The translations under genes were made by a program, and so were the position numbers. Shown one piece after another: positions 23,305 through 31,944 of a stretch of 64,000 bases of DNA; the first letter of the stretch is position 1, and each line of letters starts with the position of its first letter. The notes beneath the pieces were generated by a model. That model was not told the DNA's origin, ran no database searches, and was given only the letters and a program-made list of their open reading frames with translations. Source of the DNA: Nocardia abscessus (GTDB lineage: Bacteria > Actinomycetota > Actinomycetes > Mycobacteriales > Mycobacteriaceae); contig NZ_JADLQO010000020.1 in assembly GCF_015477775.1 (NCBI RefSeq), positions 1-64,000 of the forward strand. The letters are read 5' to 3'.

Positions 23305-24249
23305 TCATGTCGCCGAGACCACGCCCGCCGCCAGCAGACCCATGATGATCGCGCCGAGCGCGATGCGGTAGCCGACGAACCAGTACAGCGAATGCCGTGC
23401 GACGAAACGCAGCAGCCACGCCACCGACGCGTAGCCGACCACGAACGCCAGCACCGTGGCCACCAGCAGTTGCGGCCCACTGGCGTTGAGGCCCTCACCT
23501 GCGGGTTCGAATGCGTCGGGCAGGCTGAACAAGCCCGAGGCGGTCACCGCCGGGATGGCGAGCAGGAACGAAAACCGCACGGCCGCTTCGCGCTCCAAAC
23601 CCAGGAACAGGCCCGCGGTCGAAGTCGCTCCCGAGCGCGAGACACCGGGGATCAACGCCAGGCACTGCGCGAAACCCATGGCCAGACCGTCGCGGGTGGT
23701 GAGCTGCTCGATCGAGCGCTCCTTGCGGCCGAAGTACTCACCGGCGGCGATGACGAGGGCGAAGAAGATCAGCATGAACGACACCAGCCACAGATTGCGG
23801 GCGCCGGTGCGGATCTGATCCTTGAACACGAACCCCAGCACACCGATCGGGATGGTGGCGATGATCACATACCAGCCGATCCGGTAGTCGAGTTCACGCT
23901 GGGCCCGCTGGTCGAGAACACGCGTGTGCTCGGCGGTGAGGACCGGAAGTTTCGTGGTGGGCTGATCGTGGAGAGGAAGCTCCTGGCGGCCGCGCGCGCT
24001 CACCTGCTCGCGCAGGCCCGCGAACCAGGCCAACACGATCCGCCGGATGTCCTTGGCGAAGAACACCAGCACCGCGGCCTCGGTGCCCAGCTGGGTCACC
24101 GCGGTGAACGAGGCGCCCGCGTCTTCGCCGAAGAAGACCGACGACACGATGCGCAGATGCGCCGAGGAGGAGATCGGCAGAAACTCCGTGAGTCCCTGCA
24201 CCAGACCCAGCACCAAGGCCTGCACCCAGGTCATCGACTCACCAACCAC
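23305..24249 (-). CDS. uppP: Undecaprenyl-diphosphate phosphatase (BacA family)
   Basis: UppP dephosphorylates undecaprenyl pyrophosphate so the lipid carrier can be reused in peptidoglycan and polysaccharide export; it also confers bacitracin tolerance. The 314-residue protein shows the two family signatures, LVQGLTEFLPISSSAHLRI near the N-terminus and IPGVSRSGATSTAGLFLG in the second half, in an 8-helix membrane topology. A charged cytoplasmic insert lies around residues 85-120, as in other actinobacteria. It heads the minus-strand run uppP, phosphatase, DUF3090, SCO1664. Confidence 0.95.
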   Translation of the reverse strand: MVGESMTWVQALVLGLVQGLTEFLPISSSAHLRIVSSVFFGEDAGASFTAVTQLGTEAAVLVFFAKDIRRIVLAWFAGLREQVSARGRQELPLHDQPTTKLPVLTAEHTRVLDQRAQRELDYRIGWYVIIATIPIGVLGFVFKDQIRTGARNLWLVSFMLIFFALVIAAGEYFGRKERSIEQLTTRDGLAMGFAQCLALIPGVSRSGATSTAGLFLGLEREAAVRFSFLLAIPAVTASGLFSLPDAFEPAGEGLNASGPQLLVATVLAFVVGYASVAWLLRFVARHSLYWFVGYRIALGAIIMGLLAAGVVSAT

Positions 24250-24516
24250 GAACCATCCTCCACGTGAAATACTCGTTGCTATCTGCGCATTGGTGCGGCG
24301 GCCGGTCGCGTCTGTGTGATCACCGCCCCAATCACGCAGCGACAGTACAGTGTCGAGGCCGCCGCGGCGTGCCCGGCCGTTGTGCTGCCGCCGCCCGGGT
24401 TCACGACGGTGGCGCGGATTCCCCGCTCACCGAAGTGCGACCCACTGTGCTGGTGTGCGCCCGGTCGCGTATCCACACTCTAGGCTTGGCGCCGTGACGA
24501 AAGCGCGGACACGGTG

Positions 24517-25476
24517 ATGGAACAGCGGACGGTGGGCCGCAGCGGCCTGCGGGTGTCGCGGATGGGCCTGGCGACCCATACCTGGGGTTCGCACACCGAC
24601 GCCGAGGACGCCGCGGGGCAACTGGTGGCGTTCGTCGAGGCGGGCGGCACGCTGGTGGACACCTCCCCCGCCTACGCGGGCGGCGCCGCGCAGCGGATCC
24701 TGGCCGAGCTGCTCGGCGATCTGGTCTCGCGCGACGACGTGGTGCTCAGCGGGTGCGCGGGCACCGCGCCGTGGGAGTTCTCCGCGGCGGGCGTGCCGGG
24801 AGCGGCGCAGGTCACCGTGGACACGTCGCGGCGGGCGCTGCTGCGGCAACTGGATCGCACGCTGCTCGAGTTCGGCACCGATCACCTGGACATCTGGAAT
24901 GTCGCGGTGTGGGATCCGCGGACGCCGCTCGAGGAGGTCGCCTCGACGTTGGAGCAGGCGGTGCGGTCGGGCCGGGTCCGCTACGCGGGGGTGCGGGGGT
25001 TCGGGGCCTGGCAGCTGGCCAGCCTGGCCGCGGTCGCTCCGGTGACCGCGGCGCAGACTCCGTATTCGCTGCTGGCGCGGGGCGCGGAGGCCGACGTCGT
25101 GCCGGCCGCGCGGTATCACGGAGTCGGGGTGATCGCCTCGGCGCCGTTGGCGGGCGGCATCCTGACCGGTAAGTACCGCGACGGTGTTCCCGCCGATTCG
25201 CGTGGCGCCGACGAGGCGACCGCGGCGGAGATCCGCAATGGTCTCGACGACCGGGCCACGCGGGTGGTGGATGCGCTGGTGACCGCGGCGGACGGGTTGG
25301 GTACCTCGCCGCTGGCGGTGGCGTTGGCCTGGATCCGCGACCGGCCGGGCATCGCGAGCATGATCGTCGGCGCCCGTGACATCGGGCAGCTCACCGGCGT
25401 GCTGGCCGCCGAGACGTTGGAACTGCCGCGGGCGATCGCGGCCGCCTTGGACGACGTCAGTGCACGCGCCGAGTGA
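24517..25476 (+). CDS. Aldo/keto reductase
   Basis: The protein of 319 residues is an NADPH-dependent aldo/keto reductase with a TIM-barrel fold. It has LRVSRMGLATHTWG at the start, VDTSPAYAGGAAQRILAELL with the catalytic Tyr position, and VALAWIRDRPGIASMIVGAR near the end for cofactor binding. GTG 24514 directly precedes ATG 24517. It ends 20 bp before the heme importer operon and may be read into it, but has no obvious functional link. In M. tuberculosis the reductase next to uppP is absent. Confidence 0.82.
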   Translation: MEQRTVGRSGLRVSRMGLATHTWGSHTDAEDAAGQLVAFVEAGGTLVDTSPAYAGGAAQRILAELLGDLVSRDDVVLSGCAGTAPWEFSAAGVPGAAQVTVDTSRRALLRQLDRTLLEFGTDHLDIWNVAVWDPRTPLEEVASTLEQAVRSGRVRYAGVRGFGAWQLASLAAVAPVTAAQTPYSLLARGAEADVVPAARYHGVGVIASAPLAGGILTGKYRDGVPADSRGADEATAAEIRNGLDDRATRVVDALVTAADGLGTSPLAVALAWIRDRPGIASMIVGARDIGQLTGVLAAETLELPRAIAAALDDVSARAE

Positions 25477-25477
25477 C

Positions 25478-25497
25478 GCAGATTAGCCTTGCCTGCA
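25478..25497 (+). promoter_or_regulatory. Iron-box-like sequence before the hmuT-type gene
   Basis: GCAGATTAGCCTTGCCTGCA matches 11 of 19 positions of the IdeR/DtxR consensus TTAGGTTAGGCTAACCTAA and ends on the ATG of the substrate-binding protein gene. Its place directly at an iron/heme importer supports iron repression, possibly of a leaderless mRNA. The match is modest. Confidence 0.45.
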
Positions 25498-26555
25498 TGA
25501 GCACTGCATCGACCGGGGATGGGCGTGGGAACCGAGTCCGAGCCGGGTGGTGGCGTGGCGTGCTGGCCCTGCTCGCGGTGAGCCTGCTGGCCGGGTCGGT
25601 CGCGTGTGGCGCGGATGCCGGTTCCTCGCACGGTGGGCACGGCCCGACGACGGCGACGCTGACCGATTTGGATCCGGTGCCGATCGGGCCGGAGCCCACG
25701 CCCGCGCTGCCGGTGACGGTGCGTTCGTTCGACGGCGCGGAGGTCACCGTGACCGACGCCTCCCGCATCATCGCCGTGGACCGCTACGGCACCCTCGCCC
25801 AGACCGTGTACGCGCTCGGGCTGGGGCCGAAATTGGTGGGCCGCAGCACCTCGGCGGCGTTTCCCGCGGTGCGGGAGGTACCCAATGTGGCGGGCGGCAA
25901 CGGGTCGCTGAACATCGAGTCGGTGCTGGCGCTGCGGCCGTCGGTGTTCTTGACCGACACCACCAGCGCCGCGCCCGCGGTGCGCGAACAGCTGCGCGCG
26001 GCCGGTGTCACCGTCGTCTACTTCGACCCGGAGCGCACGATGGACGGGGTGGTGCCGCAGATCGAGGCGGTCGCGGGCGCGTTGGGAGTGGCGGACCGTG
26101 GGCAGGCGCTGGCGCAGCGCACCCGCGACGAGATCACGGCCGCGAGTGCCGCGGTGCCCGCCCAGGATCCGCAGCTGACCATCGCGTTCCTGTACCTGCG
26201 TTCCACCGCCATCACCATGCTCGCGGGCCCGGGGTCGGGGGCGGACGCGTTGATCGCGGCGCTGCACGCGCGGGACGCGGGCACCGTCGCCGGGTTGACC
26301 GAGCCGTTCACCGCGATCACCAGTGAGGCCATGATCGGCGCGGCGCCGGATGTGCTGCTGGTGATGTCGGACGGGCTGAAGTCCGTCGGCGGTGTGGAGG
26401 GGCTGCAGAAGGTGCCCGGCATCGCGCAGACTCCCGCCGGGCGCGACCGGCGGGTGGTGGACATGTCCGATGCGGTGCTGCTGAGTTTCGGGCCCAACAC
26501 CGGGCGGGTGATCGCGGCGCTGAGCGCGGCGGTGTACGGCACCGGGCACGCATGA
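25497..26555 (+). CDS. hmuT: Heme/iron ABC transporter substrate-binding lipoprotein (HmuT-like)
   Basis: This 352-residue lipoprotein captures heme or a ferric chelate outside the membrane and passes it to the permease. It has a positively charged N-terminus, hydrophobic core and lipobox ending at Cys37 (LAGSVACGAD), then a PeripBP domain with VDRYGTLAQTVYALGLGPKLVG and VYFDPERTMDGVVPQIEAV, typical of the HmuT branch. ATG 25497 is preferred to an upstream GTG because it gives a proper signal peptide. Its TGA overlaps the permease ATG (ATGA). An iron-box-like site lies at the start. Confidence 0.85.
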   Translation: MSTASTGDGRGNRVRAGWWRGVLALLAVSLLAGSVACGADAGSSHGGHGPTTATLTDLDPVPIGPEPTPALPVTVRSFDGAEVTVTDASRIIAVDRYGTLAQTVYALGLGPKLVGRSTSAAFPAVREVPNVAGGNGSLNIESVLALRPSVFLTDTTSAAPAVREQLRAAGVTVVYFDPERTMDGVVPQIEAVAGALGVADRGQALAQRTRDEITAASAAVPAQDPQLTIAFLYLRSTAITMLAGPGSGADALIAALHARDAGTVAGLTEPFTAITSEAMIGAAPDVLLVMSDGLKSVGGVEGLQKVPGIAQTPAGRDRRVVDMSDAVLLSFGPNTGRVIAALSAAVYGTGHA

Positions 26556-27646
26556 GCCTGTCGGAGACCGAGGCGGCGCGGCCGCCGGTGACGCCTGTGC
26601 CGAAGTCGCGCAGCTGGTCGCGGCTGGTGCTGGTGTTCGTGGCCGCGCTGGCGGGGCTGGTGGCGCTGGCGCTGGCGTCGGCGGCGATCGGGCAGGTGCC
26701 GACGACGCCCGCCGAGGTGGCGGGCAGCGTGCTGCATCGGATCGGGCTGGAGATCGGGCCGATGCCCGCGCATCCCTCGGGTGAGGTGACGCTGTGGGAG
26801 GTGCGGTTCCCGCGGGTGGTGCTGGCGGTGCTGGTGGGTGCGGCGCTGGCGACAGCGGGTGCGTTGTTGCAGGGTGTGTTCGCCAATCCGCTCGCCGAGC
26901 CGGGCGTGATCGGGGTGTCGGCGGGTGCGGCGGTCGGTGCGGGCACGGTCATCGTGGTGGGCGGGGCGTTCGTGGCCGCGTGGTCGGTGGCCGCGGCGGC
27001 GTTCGTCGCGGGGTTGGTGACCACGTTGCTGGTGTATCTGCTGGCGCGTTCGGGCGGGCGGACCGAGGTCGTGACGCTCGTGCTCACCGGGGTCGCGATC
27101 AACGCCTTCGCCGGCGGGCTGATCGCGCTGCTGTTGTTCGTCGCCTCTCCCGCGGCGCGCGACCAGATCGTGTTCTGGCAGCTGGGCTCGCTCAACGGGG
27201 CCAGGTGGGAATCGGTGGGGGTGGTGGCGCCGCTGACCGCGGTCGGTGTCGTCGCGGCGGTGCTGCTGGCGCCGCGGCTGGATCTGCTGGCGCTCGGGGA
27301 GTCCGCGGCCCGGCATCTCGGTGTCGACGTGGAGCGGCTGCGCCGCAATGCGATCGTCGTGGTCGCGGTCCTGGCCACCGCGGGTGTCGCGTTCACCGGC
27401 ATCATCCTGTTCGTCGGGCTCATCGTCCCGCACCTGGTGCGGATGCTGGTCGGGCCCGCGCACCGGGTGCTGATCCCGCTGAGCGCCATCGTCGGCGCGG
27501 TGGTGCTGCTGGCCGCCGACGTCACCGCCCGCTCTCTGGTCGACAACGCCGACCTCCCCCTCGGCATGCTCACCTCCCTGATCGGCGGCCCCGTCTTCTT
27601 CTGGCTGCTGCGCCGCACCCGAGCCCGCTCCGGAGGCTGGGCATGA
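26552..27646 (+). CDS. hmuU: FecCD-family heme/iron ABC transporter permease (HmuU-like)
   Basis: The 364-residue protein has about ten membrane segments and the FecCD signatures LVGAALATAGALLQGVFANP, FWQLGSLNGARWESV and GIILFVGLIVPHLVRMLVGP; the last binds the ATPase. It forms the membrane channel of the heme/iron importer. The gene overlaps the binding-protein gene by 4 bp, and the ATPase gene begins 91 bp downstream, so all three should be one operon. Confidence 0.9.
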   Translation: MSLSETEAARPPVTPVPKSRSWSRLVLVFVAALAGLVALALASAAIGQVPTTPAEVAGSVLHRIGLEIGPMPAHPSGEVTLWEVRFPRVVLAVLVGAALATAGALLQGVFANPLAEPGVIGVSAGAAVGAGTVIVVGGAFVAAWSVAAAAFVAGLVTTLLVYLLARSGGRTEVVTLVLTGVAINAFAGGLIALLLFVASPAARDQIVFWQLGSLNGARWESVGVVAPLTAVGVVAAVLLAPRLDLLALGESAARHLGVDVERLRRNAIVVVAVLATAGVAFTGIILFVGLIVPHLVRMLVGPAHRVLIPLSAIVGAVVLLAADVTARSLVDNADLPLGMLTSLIGGPVFFWLLRRTRARSGGWA

Positions 27647-27737
27647 CCGCACGTTTCGTTCGTCGAGTGGCACATGGCCGCGGCGGATGCCGAGAAGAGC
27701 TCTCGATGGTGTGCCACTCGTGGCCGGGAGGTGCAGG

Positions 27738-28571
27738 GTGAGCTTGTTGCGGACGGTGCACGAGTTGCCGGGGTGGCCGCAGAAGGGGGATGCGACGGTG
27801 CGGGCGGCGGGGGTGAGCGTGCAGCGCGGAGGTGGCGGGCAGGCGCGGCTGGTGCTCGACGGTGTCGACTTCGAGGCGGTCGCCGGGCAGGTCGTGGCCC
27901 TGGTCGGGCCCAACGGCGCTGGCAAGTCGACGCTGCTGGCCGCGCTGGCTGGGGAATTGGCGCTCAGCGCGGGCGCGGTCGAGCTCGACGGGCAGCCGTT
28001 GTCGCACTGGACGACGCTGGACATGGCCCGGCGGCGGGCGGTCTTGCCGCAGACCCACACCGTCGGCTTCCCCTTCACCGCGCGGGAAGTGGTGGCGATG
28101 GGTCGCGCGCCCTGGGTGCGCACCGAGCGCCGCGAACTCGATGAAAAACAGATCGCCGCCGCGATGGCCGCCACCGACGTCGAACACCTCGCCGCCCGGT
28201 CGTTCCCGACCCTCTCCGGCGGTGAACGCGCCCGGGTCGCGCTGGCGCGAGTGCTGGCGCAGGACACCGCCACGCTGCTGCTGGACGAGCCGACCGCGGC
28301 ACTGGACCTGGGGCATCAGGAGGCCGTGCTGCGCTTGGCCGCCGCCCGCGCCGCCGAAGGCGCCGCCGTGGTGGTCGTCCTGCACGATCTCGGTATCGCG
28401 GCCGCCTACGCCGACCGGGTCGCCGTGCTGGACTCCGGCCGCATCGCCGCGGACGGGCCACCCCGCGACGTGCTCACCACCGAACTGCTCACGCGCGTCT
28501 ACCAGCACCCGGTCGAAGTGCTCGACCACCCGGTCACCGGCGCCCAACTGGTCCTGCCGGTGCGCCGCTGA
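27738..28571 (+). CDS. hmuV: Heme/iron ABC transporter ATP-binding protein (HmuV-like)
   Basis: This 277-residue ABC ATPase has the Walker A motif VGPNGAGKSTLLAAL, Q-loop VLPQTHTVGFPF, signature LSGGERARVALARVLAQD, Walker B TLLLDEPTAALD and H-loop VVVLHDLGIAAAYADRV. The Q-loop sequence is typical of heme importers. GTG 27738 is chosen because GGGAGG lies just upstream; a frame extension to 27687 lacks a ribosome site. It powers the importer formed with the two preceding genes. Confidence 0.9.
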   Translation: MSLLRTVHELPGWPQKGDATVRAAGVSVQRGGGGQARLVLDGVDFEAVAGQVVALVGPNGAGKSTLLAALAGELALSAGAVELDGQPLSHWTTLDMARRRAVLPQTHTVGFPFTAREVVAMGRAPWVRTERRELDEKQIAAAMAATDVEHLAARSFPTLSGGERARVALARVLAQDTATLLLDEPTAALDLGHQEAVLRLAAARAAEGAAVVVVLHDLGIAAAYADRVAVLDSGRIAADGPPRDVLTTELLTRVYQHPVEVLDHPVTGAQLVLPVRR

Positions 28572-28574
28572 ACC

Positions 28575-28600
28575 CGAGCCACTGCGGTGGCCGTGGCTCG
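28575..28600 (+). terminator. Stem-loop after the heme importer operon
   Basis: CGAGCCAC and GTGGCTCG form an 8-bp stem with a 10-nt loop 3 bp after the ATPase stop codon. It lacks a T-run, as is common in high-GC actinobacteria, but its position favours a terminator. Confidence 0.5.
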
Positions 28601-28784
28601 GCGCCGCCGATCCACTCGCTTCGGCGGGTACTCGACGCACATGCCGAGGCGTCGCCTCGCCGACACCGGGGTGCGCGCGAAGTGCCGCCGCGCACCCGCA
28701 GCCACGCTTCGCCGTTCGTGGCGGTGGGGAGGCTCGAGGTGAGCGTCGTCGTGGTACAGGGCGGCGCGCCCGGCCGGACGGGCG

Positions 28785-30878
28785 CTACCGCCAGATCAGT
28801 TTCAGCACCGCGGGGGTCAGCAGCATGCGGATGACGGTGGCGTCCAGGATCAGCGCGGCGATCATGCCGTAGGCGATGTACTTCATCAGCACCAGATCCG
28901 AGAACCCGAACGCGCCGGTCACCACGATGAGGATCGCGGCGGCGGAGGTGATCACACCGCCGGTGTGGGCGATGCCGTAGCGGATCGCCTCGGGCGCGTC
29001 CGCACCGGCGTCGCGGGCCTCCGACACCCGTGACAGCAGGAACACCTCGTAGTCGGTGGACAGCCCGAACACCACCGTCACGATCAGCGCCAGCACCGCG
29101 AACATCAACGGCCCCGGCGTGAAGTGGAAGACCCCCGCACCGTGACCCTGCACGAACATCCAGGTCAGCATGCCAAGGGTGGACACGAGGCTGAGCGCGC
29201 TCATCACCACCGCCTTCAGCGCGAGCACCAGCGACCGGAACGCCGCGTACATCAGCGCCAGCGCCGCCGCGACGAGCAGGGCCAGCAGTGTCGGCAGGCC
29301 GTCGAGCAGTCCGTTGATGCTGTCGCGTTCCAGCGCCGGCACACCGGCGACCATCACCCGCACGCCGGGTGGTTCGGGAATGGCGCGCAGTGCGGCGATC
29401 ACCTCGTCGGCGTCGCGTTTGTCGGCCAACCCGGCGGCGAGCACGTTGAGGCCGTCCTTGGTGGGCGCCGCGGGCTCGAAGCGTCCGGTCAGGCCGGGGA
29501 TGCGGTTGGCGGCGTAGCGGATGTCGCTGAGTTGCTGCGGATCGGCGCCGACCACCACCAGCTTCAGCGGTTCGGTGCGGAAACTGGGAAACAGCTCGTC
29601 GAAACGTTCCTGCGCTACCCGGGCCGGGTTGTCGTCGGACAGATAGCGTTCGCTGAGCCCGCCGAATTCGATGTGGCGTATCGGGATGGCGAGCGCGAGC
29701 AGCGCGAGCACGATCGGCACGGCCACCGCCCACGGCCTGCGCATCGCCCACAGCGCCAGGCGGGAGAAGAATCCGGCGTCGATCTGGGCTTCGGTTTTGC
29801 TGCGGGAGAACCGTTTCCAGCCCAGGAAGTCGATGCGGCGCCCGACGATGCTCAATGCCGCGGGCAACGCGGTCACCGACAGCAAGGCCGCCAGCAGGAC
29901 CGAGCTTATGCCGCCCAGCGGCACCGAGCGCAGCACGCCGTTGGGGAAGATGAACAGCGCGCCGAGGCTGAGGGCGATGATCGCGGCCGAGAACAGCACG
30001 GTGCGCCCGGCGGTGGCGACGGTGCGGGCGGTGGCTTCCTCGACGGTGTGGCCCGCGGCGAGCTCTTCCCGGAAGCGGGTGACGGTGAACAGCCCGTAGT
30101 CGATCGCCAGTCCCAGGCTGACCAGGGTCATCACGGCGCTGGCGAAGACGTTGACGTCGATGTGGTCGGTCAGCAGCCGCAGCCCGCCCTGGGTGCCCAG
30201 GATCGTCATGCCGCCGATGAGCACCGGCAGCAGCGCCCCGATGACGCCGCCGAACACGAAATACAGCAGGATCGCCACCAGCGGCAGGGCGATCATCTCC
30301 GCGCGTTTGATGTCGCGCTGCATGCCGGTGTTGATGCCTTCGACGATCGGCTGCAACCCGGCCAGTTGCACGGTGGTGCCGCCGGGACCGCCGCCCGCGC
30401 GTCCGGCGCCGAGATGGTCCTTGATCGCCGCGTAGTTCTCCACCGTCGCGGTGCCCGAGCCGCGCAAGCCGACGCTGGCGAAGGCGTGGGTGCGGGAGGC
30501 GTCGGTGGCCTGGGCGGAGAACGGGCTGTCCCAGTAGCTGTCGATTTTCTGGATGCGGTCGGGGTAGGTGGCCAGCAGTCCGGCGAGTTGCCGGGTGACC
30601 GGGCCGCGCACGGCCGGGTCGTCGACGGTGGCGCCTTCGGGGGCGGTGTAGAGCAGGATCAGGTCGCTGTCGGTGTCCCGGCCGAAGGTGCGGTCGGCCA
30701 GTTCGGCGGCGGCCACCGATTCACTGCTCTCATCGAACCAGCCCTCCTGGGTCAGCCGACCGGACAGGTCGCGGCCGTACCAGCCGGAGACCAGCACGAA
30801 CAGGACGAAGAAGGCCAGGACGAGGTAGCGGTTGCGGTGGACGAACCGTCCCCACCGCAGTGATCCGGAACGGCGCAT
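28785..30878 (-). CDS. MMPL-family RND transporter
   Basis: The 697-residue protein is an MmpL-type proton-driven exporter of lipids or other hydrophobic molecules in the plasma membrane. It has a membrane helix at the N-terminus, two periplasmic porter domains and two blocks of about five helices each. The paired Asp-Tyr proton relay appears as LGLAIDYGLFTVTRFREEL and GLSTDYEVFLLSRVSEARD. At about 700 residues it is of the shorter actinobacterial type, close to MmpL11/YdgH-like proteins, without a C-terminal cytoplasmic tail. It starts 16 bp after the Mtb12-like lipoprotein gene, suggesting joint expression. Confidence 0.88.
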   Translation of the reverse strand: MRRSGSLRWGRFVHRNRYLVLAFFVLFVLVSGWYGRDLSGRLTQEGWFDESSESVAAAELADRTFGRDTDSDLILLYTAPEGATVDDPAVRGPVTRQLAGLLATYPDRIQKIDSYWDSPFSAQATDASRTHAFASVGLRGSGTATVENYAAIKDHLGAGRAGGGPGGTTVQLAGLQPIVEGINTGMQRDIKRAEMIALPLVAILLYFVFGGVIGALLPVLIGGMTILGTQGGLRLLTDHIDVNVFASAVMTLVSLGLAIDYGLFTVTRFREELAAGHTVEEATARTVATAGRTVLFSAAIIALSLGALFIFPNGVLRSVPLGGISSVLLAALLSVTALPAALSIVGRRIDFLGWKRFSRSKTEAQIDAGFFSRLALWAMRRPWAVAVPIVLALLALAIPIRHIEFGGLSERYLSDDNPARVAQERFDELFPSFRTEPLKLVVVGADPQQLSDIRYAANRIPGLTGRFEPAAPTKDGLNVLAAGLADKRDADEVIAALRAIPEPPGVRVMVAGVPALERDSINGLLDGLPTLLALLVAAALALMYAAFRSLVLALKAVVMSALSLVSTLGMLTWMFVQGHGAGVFHFTPGPLMFAVLALIVTVVFGLSTDYEVFLLSRVSEARDAGADAPEAIRYGIAHTGGVITSAAAILIVVTGAFGFSDLVLMKYIAYGMIAALILDATVIRMLLTPAVLKLIWR

Positions 30879-30894
30879 CGCGTCGCAGGCCCGG

Positions 30895-31431
30895 TCAGCC
30901 GCAGGCCGGGGTGCGGTAGTCGGCCGAGCGCAGGATGCCGCACAGGTCGGTGCGCGAGATCTTCCACTTGCCGTCGATGAGCACGAAGTGCACGACCGTG
31001 GTGCGGACGGCGGCGCCGGTGCCGTCCTTGTCCAGGCGCATGGTGGCGGTCAGGGTGCCGTCGTGGTTGTCGAACACCGGGTCGGTCACGCCGTAGACGG
31101 CGCGCGGGTTGTCCTGCAGCGCCCTGTACATGTCGGGGATGGCTTGGCGGAAGGAGTCGCCGTCTTCGATGAGGGCGGTGCGTTCGCTGTCGGGCAGCGC
31201 CGGGTCCAGTGCCCGCTTGATCTGGGCGTCCAGTTCGGCGGCGGTCGGCAGCGGCGGGTGCGCGGCGCTGGAGGAGGCGGCGATCGAGGACGACAGCGAC
31301 GCGTTCGCCGACGAGCGGGCGGCATCGACCGCGGCATCGTCGGTTCCGCTGTCGCAGGCGGCGGCCGGCGCGGCCAGCAGCAGAACGGCCGCGGTGAGCG
31401 CGGTCCGGGCGAGTCGTGTGCGGGTCATCAC
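30895..31431 (-). CDS. Mtb12-like secreted lipoprotein
   Basis: The 178-residue product has a lipoprotein signal (VLLLAAPAAAC, Cys26), a Ser/Ala linker and a domain with IKRALDPALPDSERTALIED and VVHFVLIDGKWKISRTDLC. These resemble the Mtb12 low-molecular-weight antigen family of mycobacteria (a cystatin/NTF2-like fold). Two cysteines near the C-terminus may form a disulfide. It precedes the MMPL gene by 16 bp and may work with it at the cell surface, though no such role is known. Confidence 0.78.
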   Translation of the reverse strand: MMTRTRLARTALTAAVLLLAAPAAACDSGTDDAAVDAARSSANASLSSSIAASSSAAHPPLPTAAELDAQIKRALDPALPDSERTALIEDGDSFRQAIPDMYRALQDNPRAVYGVTDPVFDNHDGTLTATMRLDKDGTGAAVRTTVVHFVLIDGKWKISRTDLCGILRSADYRTPACG

Positions 31432-31434
31432 TTC

Positions 31435-31848
31435 CTACATACCTTCGATGACGGAGCTGATCCGTCCGAGTAGGGCACGCACGGTCGTGACGTCCCGTTG
31501 CGCGGCGGTCTCGATCGTCGCGGTGTCGGGGATCATATCCCGCACCAGCGCGGCGACACTGCGCTCGTCGTCGAGGTCGATGTCGGTGACCGTGGCTTCG
31601 GCGACCGCGAGCACGTCCTCCGGGCCGGGGACGGCGTCGCCCAGAGCGCGGCGGTAGATCTCCAGCCTCAGCGTGGCGCGCACGGTGCGGAAGGCGAACG
31701 GGTACCCGTCGGCGGTGGTCCCGAACCCGTGCGCGAACGCGCCGACGGTGATGTCGTCGATAACAAACCCCGACGGATGGTCGGCTTTCAACCCGGATCT
31801 CCCTATATCGGACGGTGTGGACTCCACCGTAACGCCGGGCACCGACAT
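31435..31848 (-). CDS. Conserved hypothetical protein, 137 residues
   Basis: A soluble acidic protein with GFVIDDITVGAFAHGFGTTA, TVRATLRLEIYRRALGDAVP and an alpha-helical C-terminus. It has no recognised domain, signal peptide or membrane segment. It ends 3 bp before the Mtb12-like lipoprotein gene, so the three minus-strand genes (hypothetical, lipoprotein, MMPL) look like one operon. It is divergent from the lppL-pyrD operon. Confidence 0.65.
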   Translation of the reverse strand: MSVPGVTVESTPSDIGRSGLKADHPSGFVIDDITVGAFAHGFGTTADGYPFAFRTVRATLRLEIYRRALGDAVPGPEDVLAVAEATVTDIDLDDERSVAALVRDMIPDTATIETAAQRDVTTVRALLGRISSVIEGM

Positions 31849-31944
31849 TCCGCTCGAGCCGACACCCCGGTCGGTCGGTTGGTTACGCCATCATGGTCAG
31901 ATGGTGAGATAGCGGAAAATTCGTCGGTAGAAGGAGTTCGGTGG

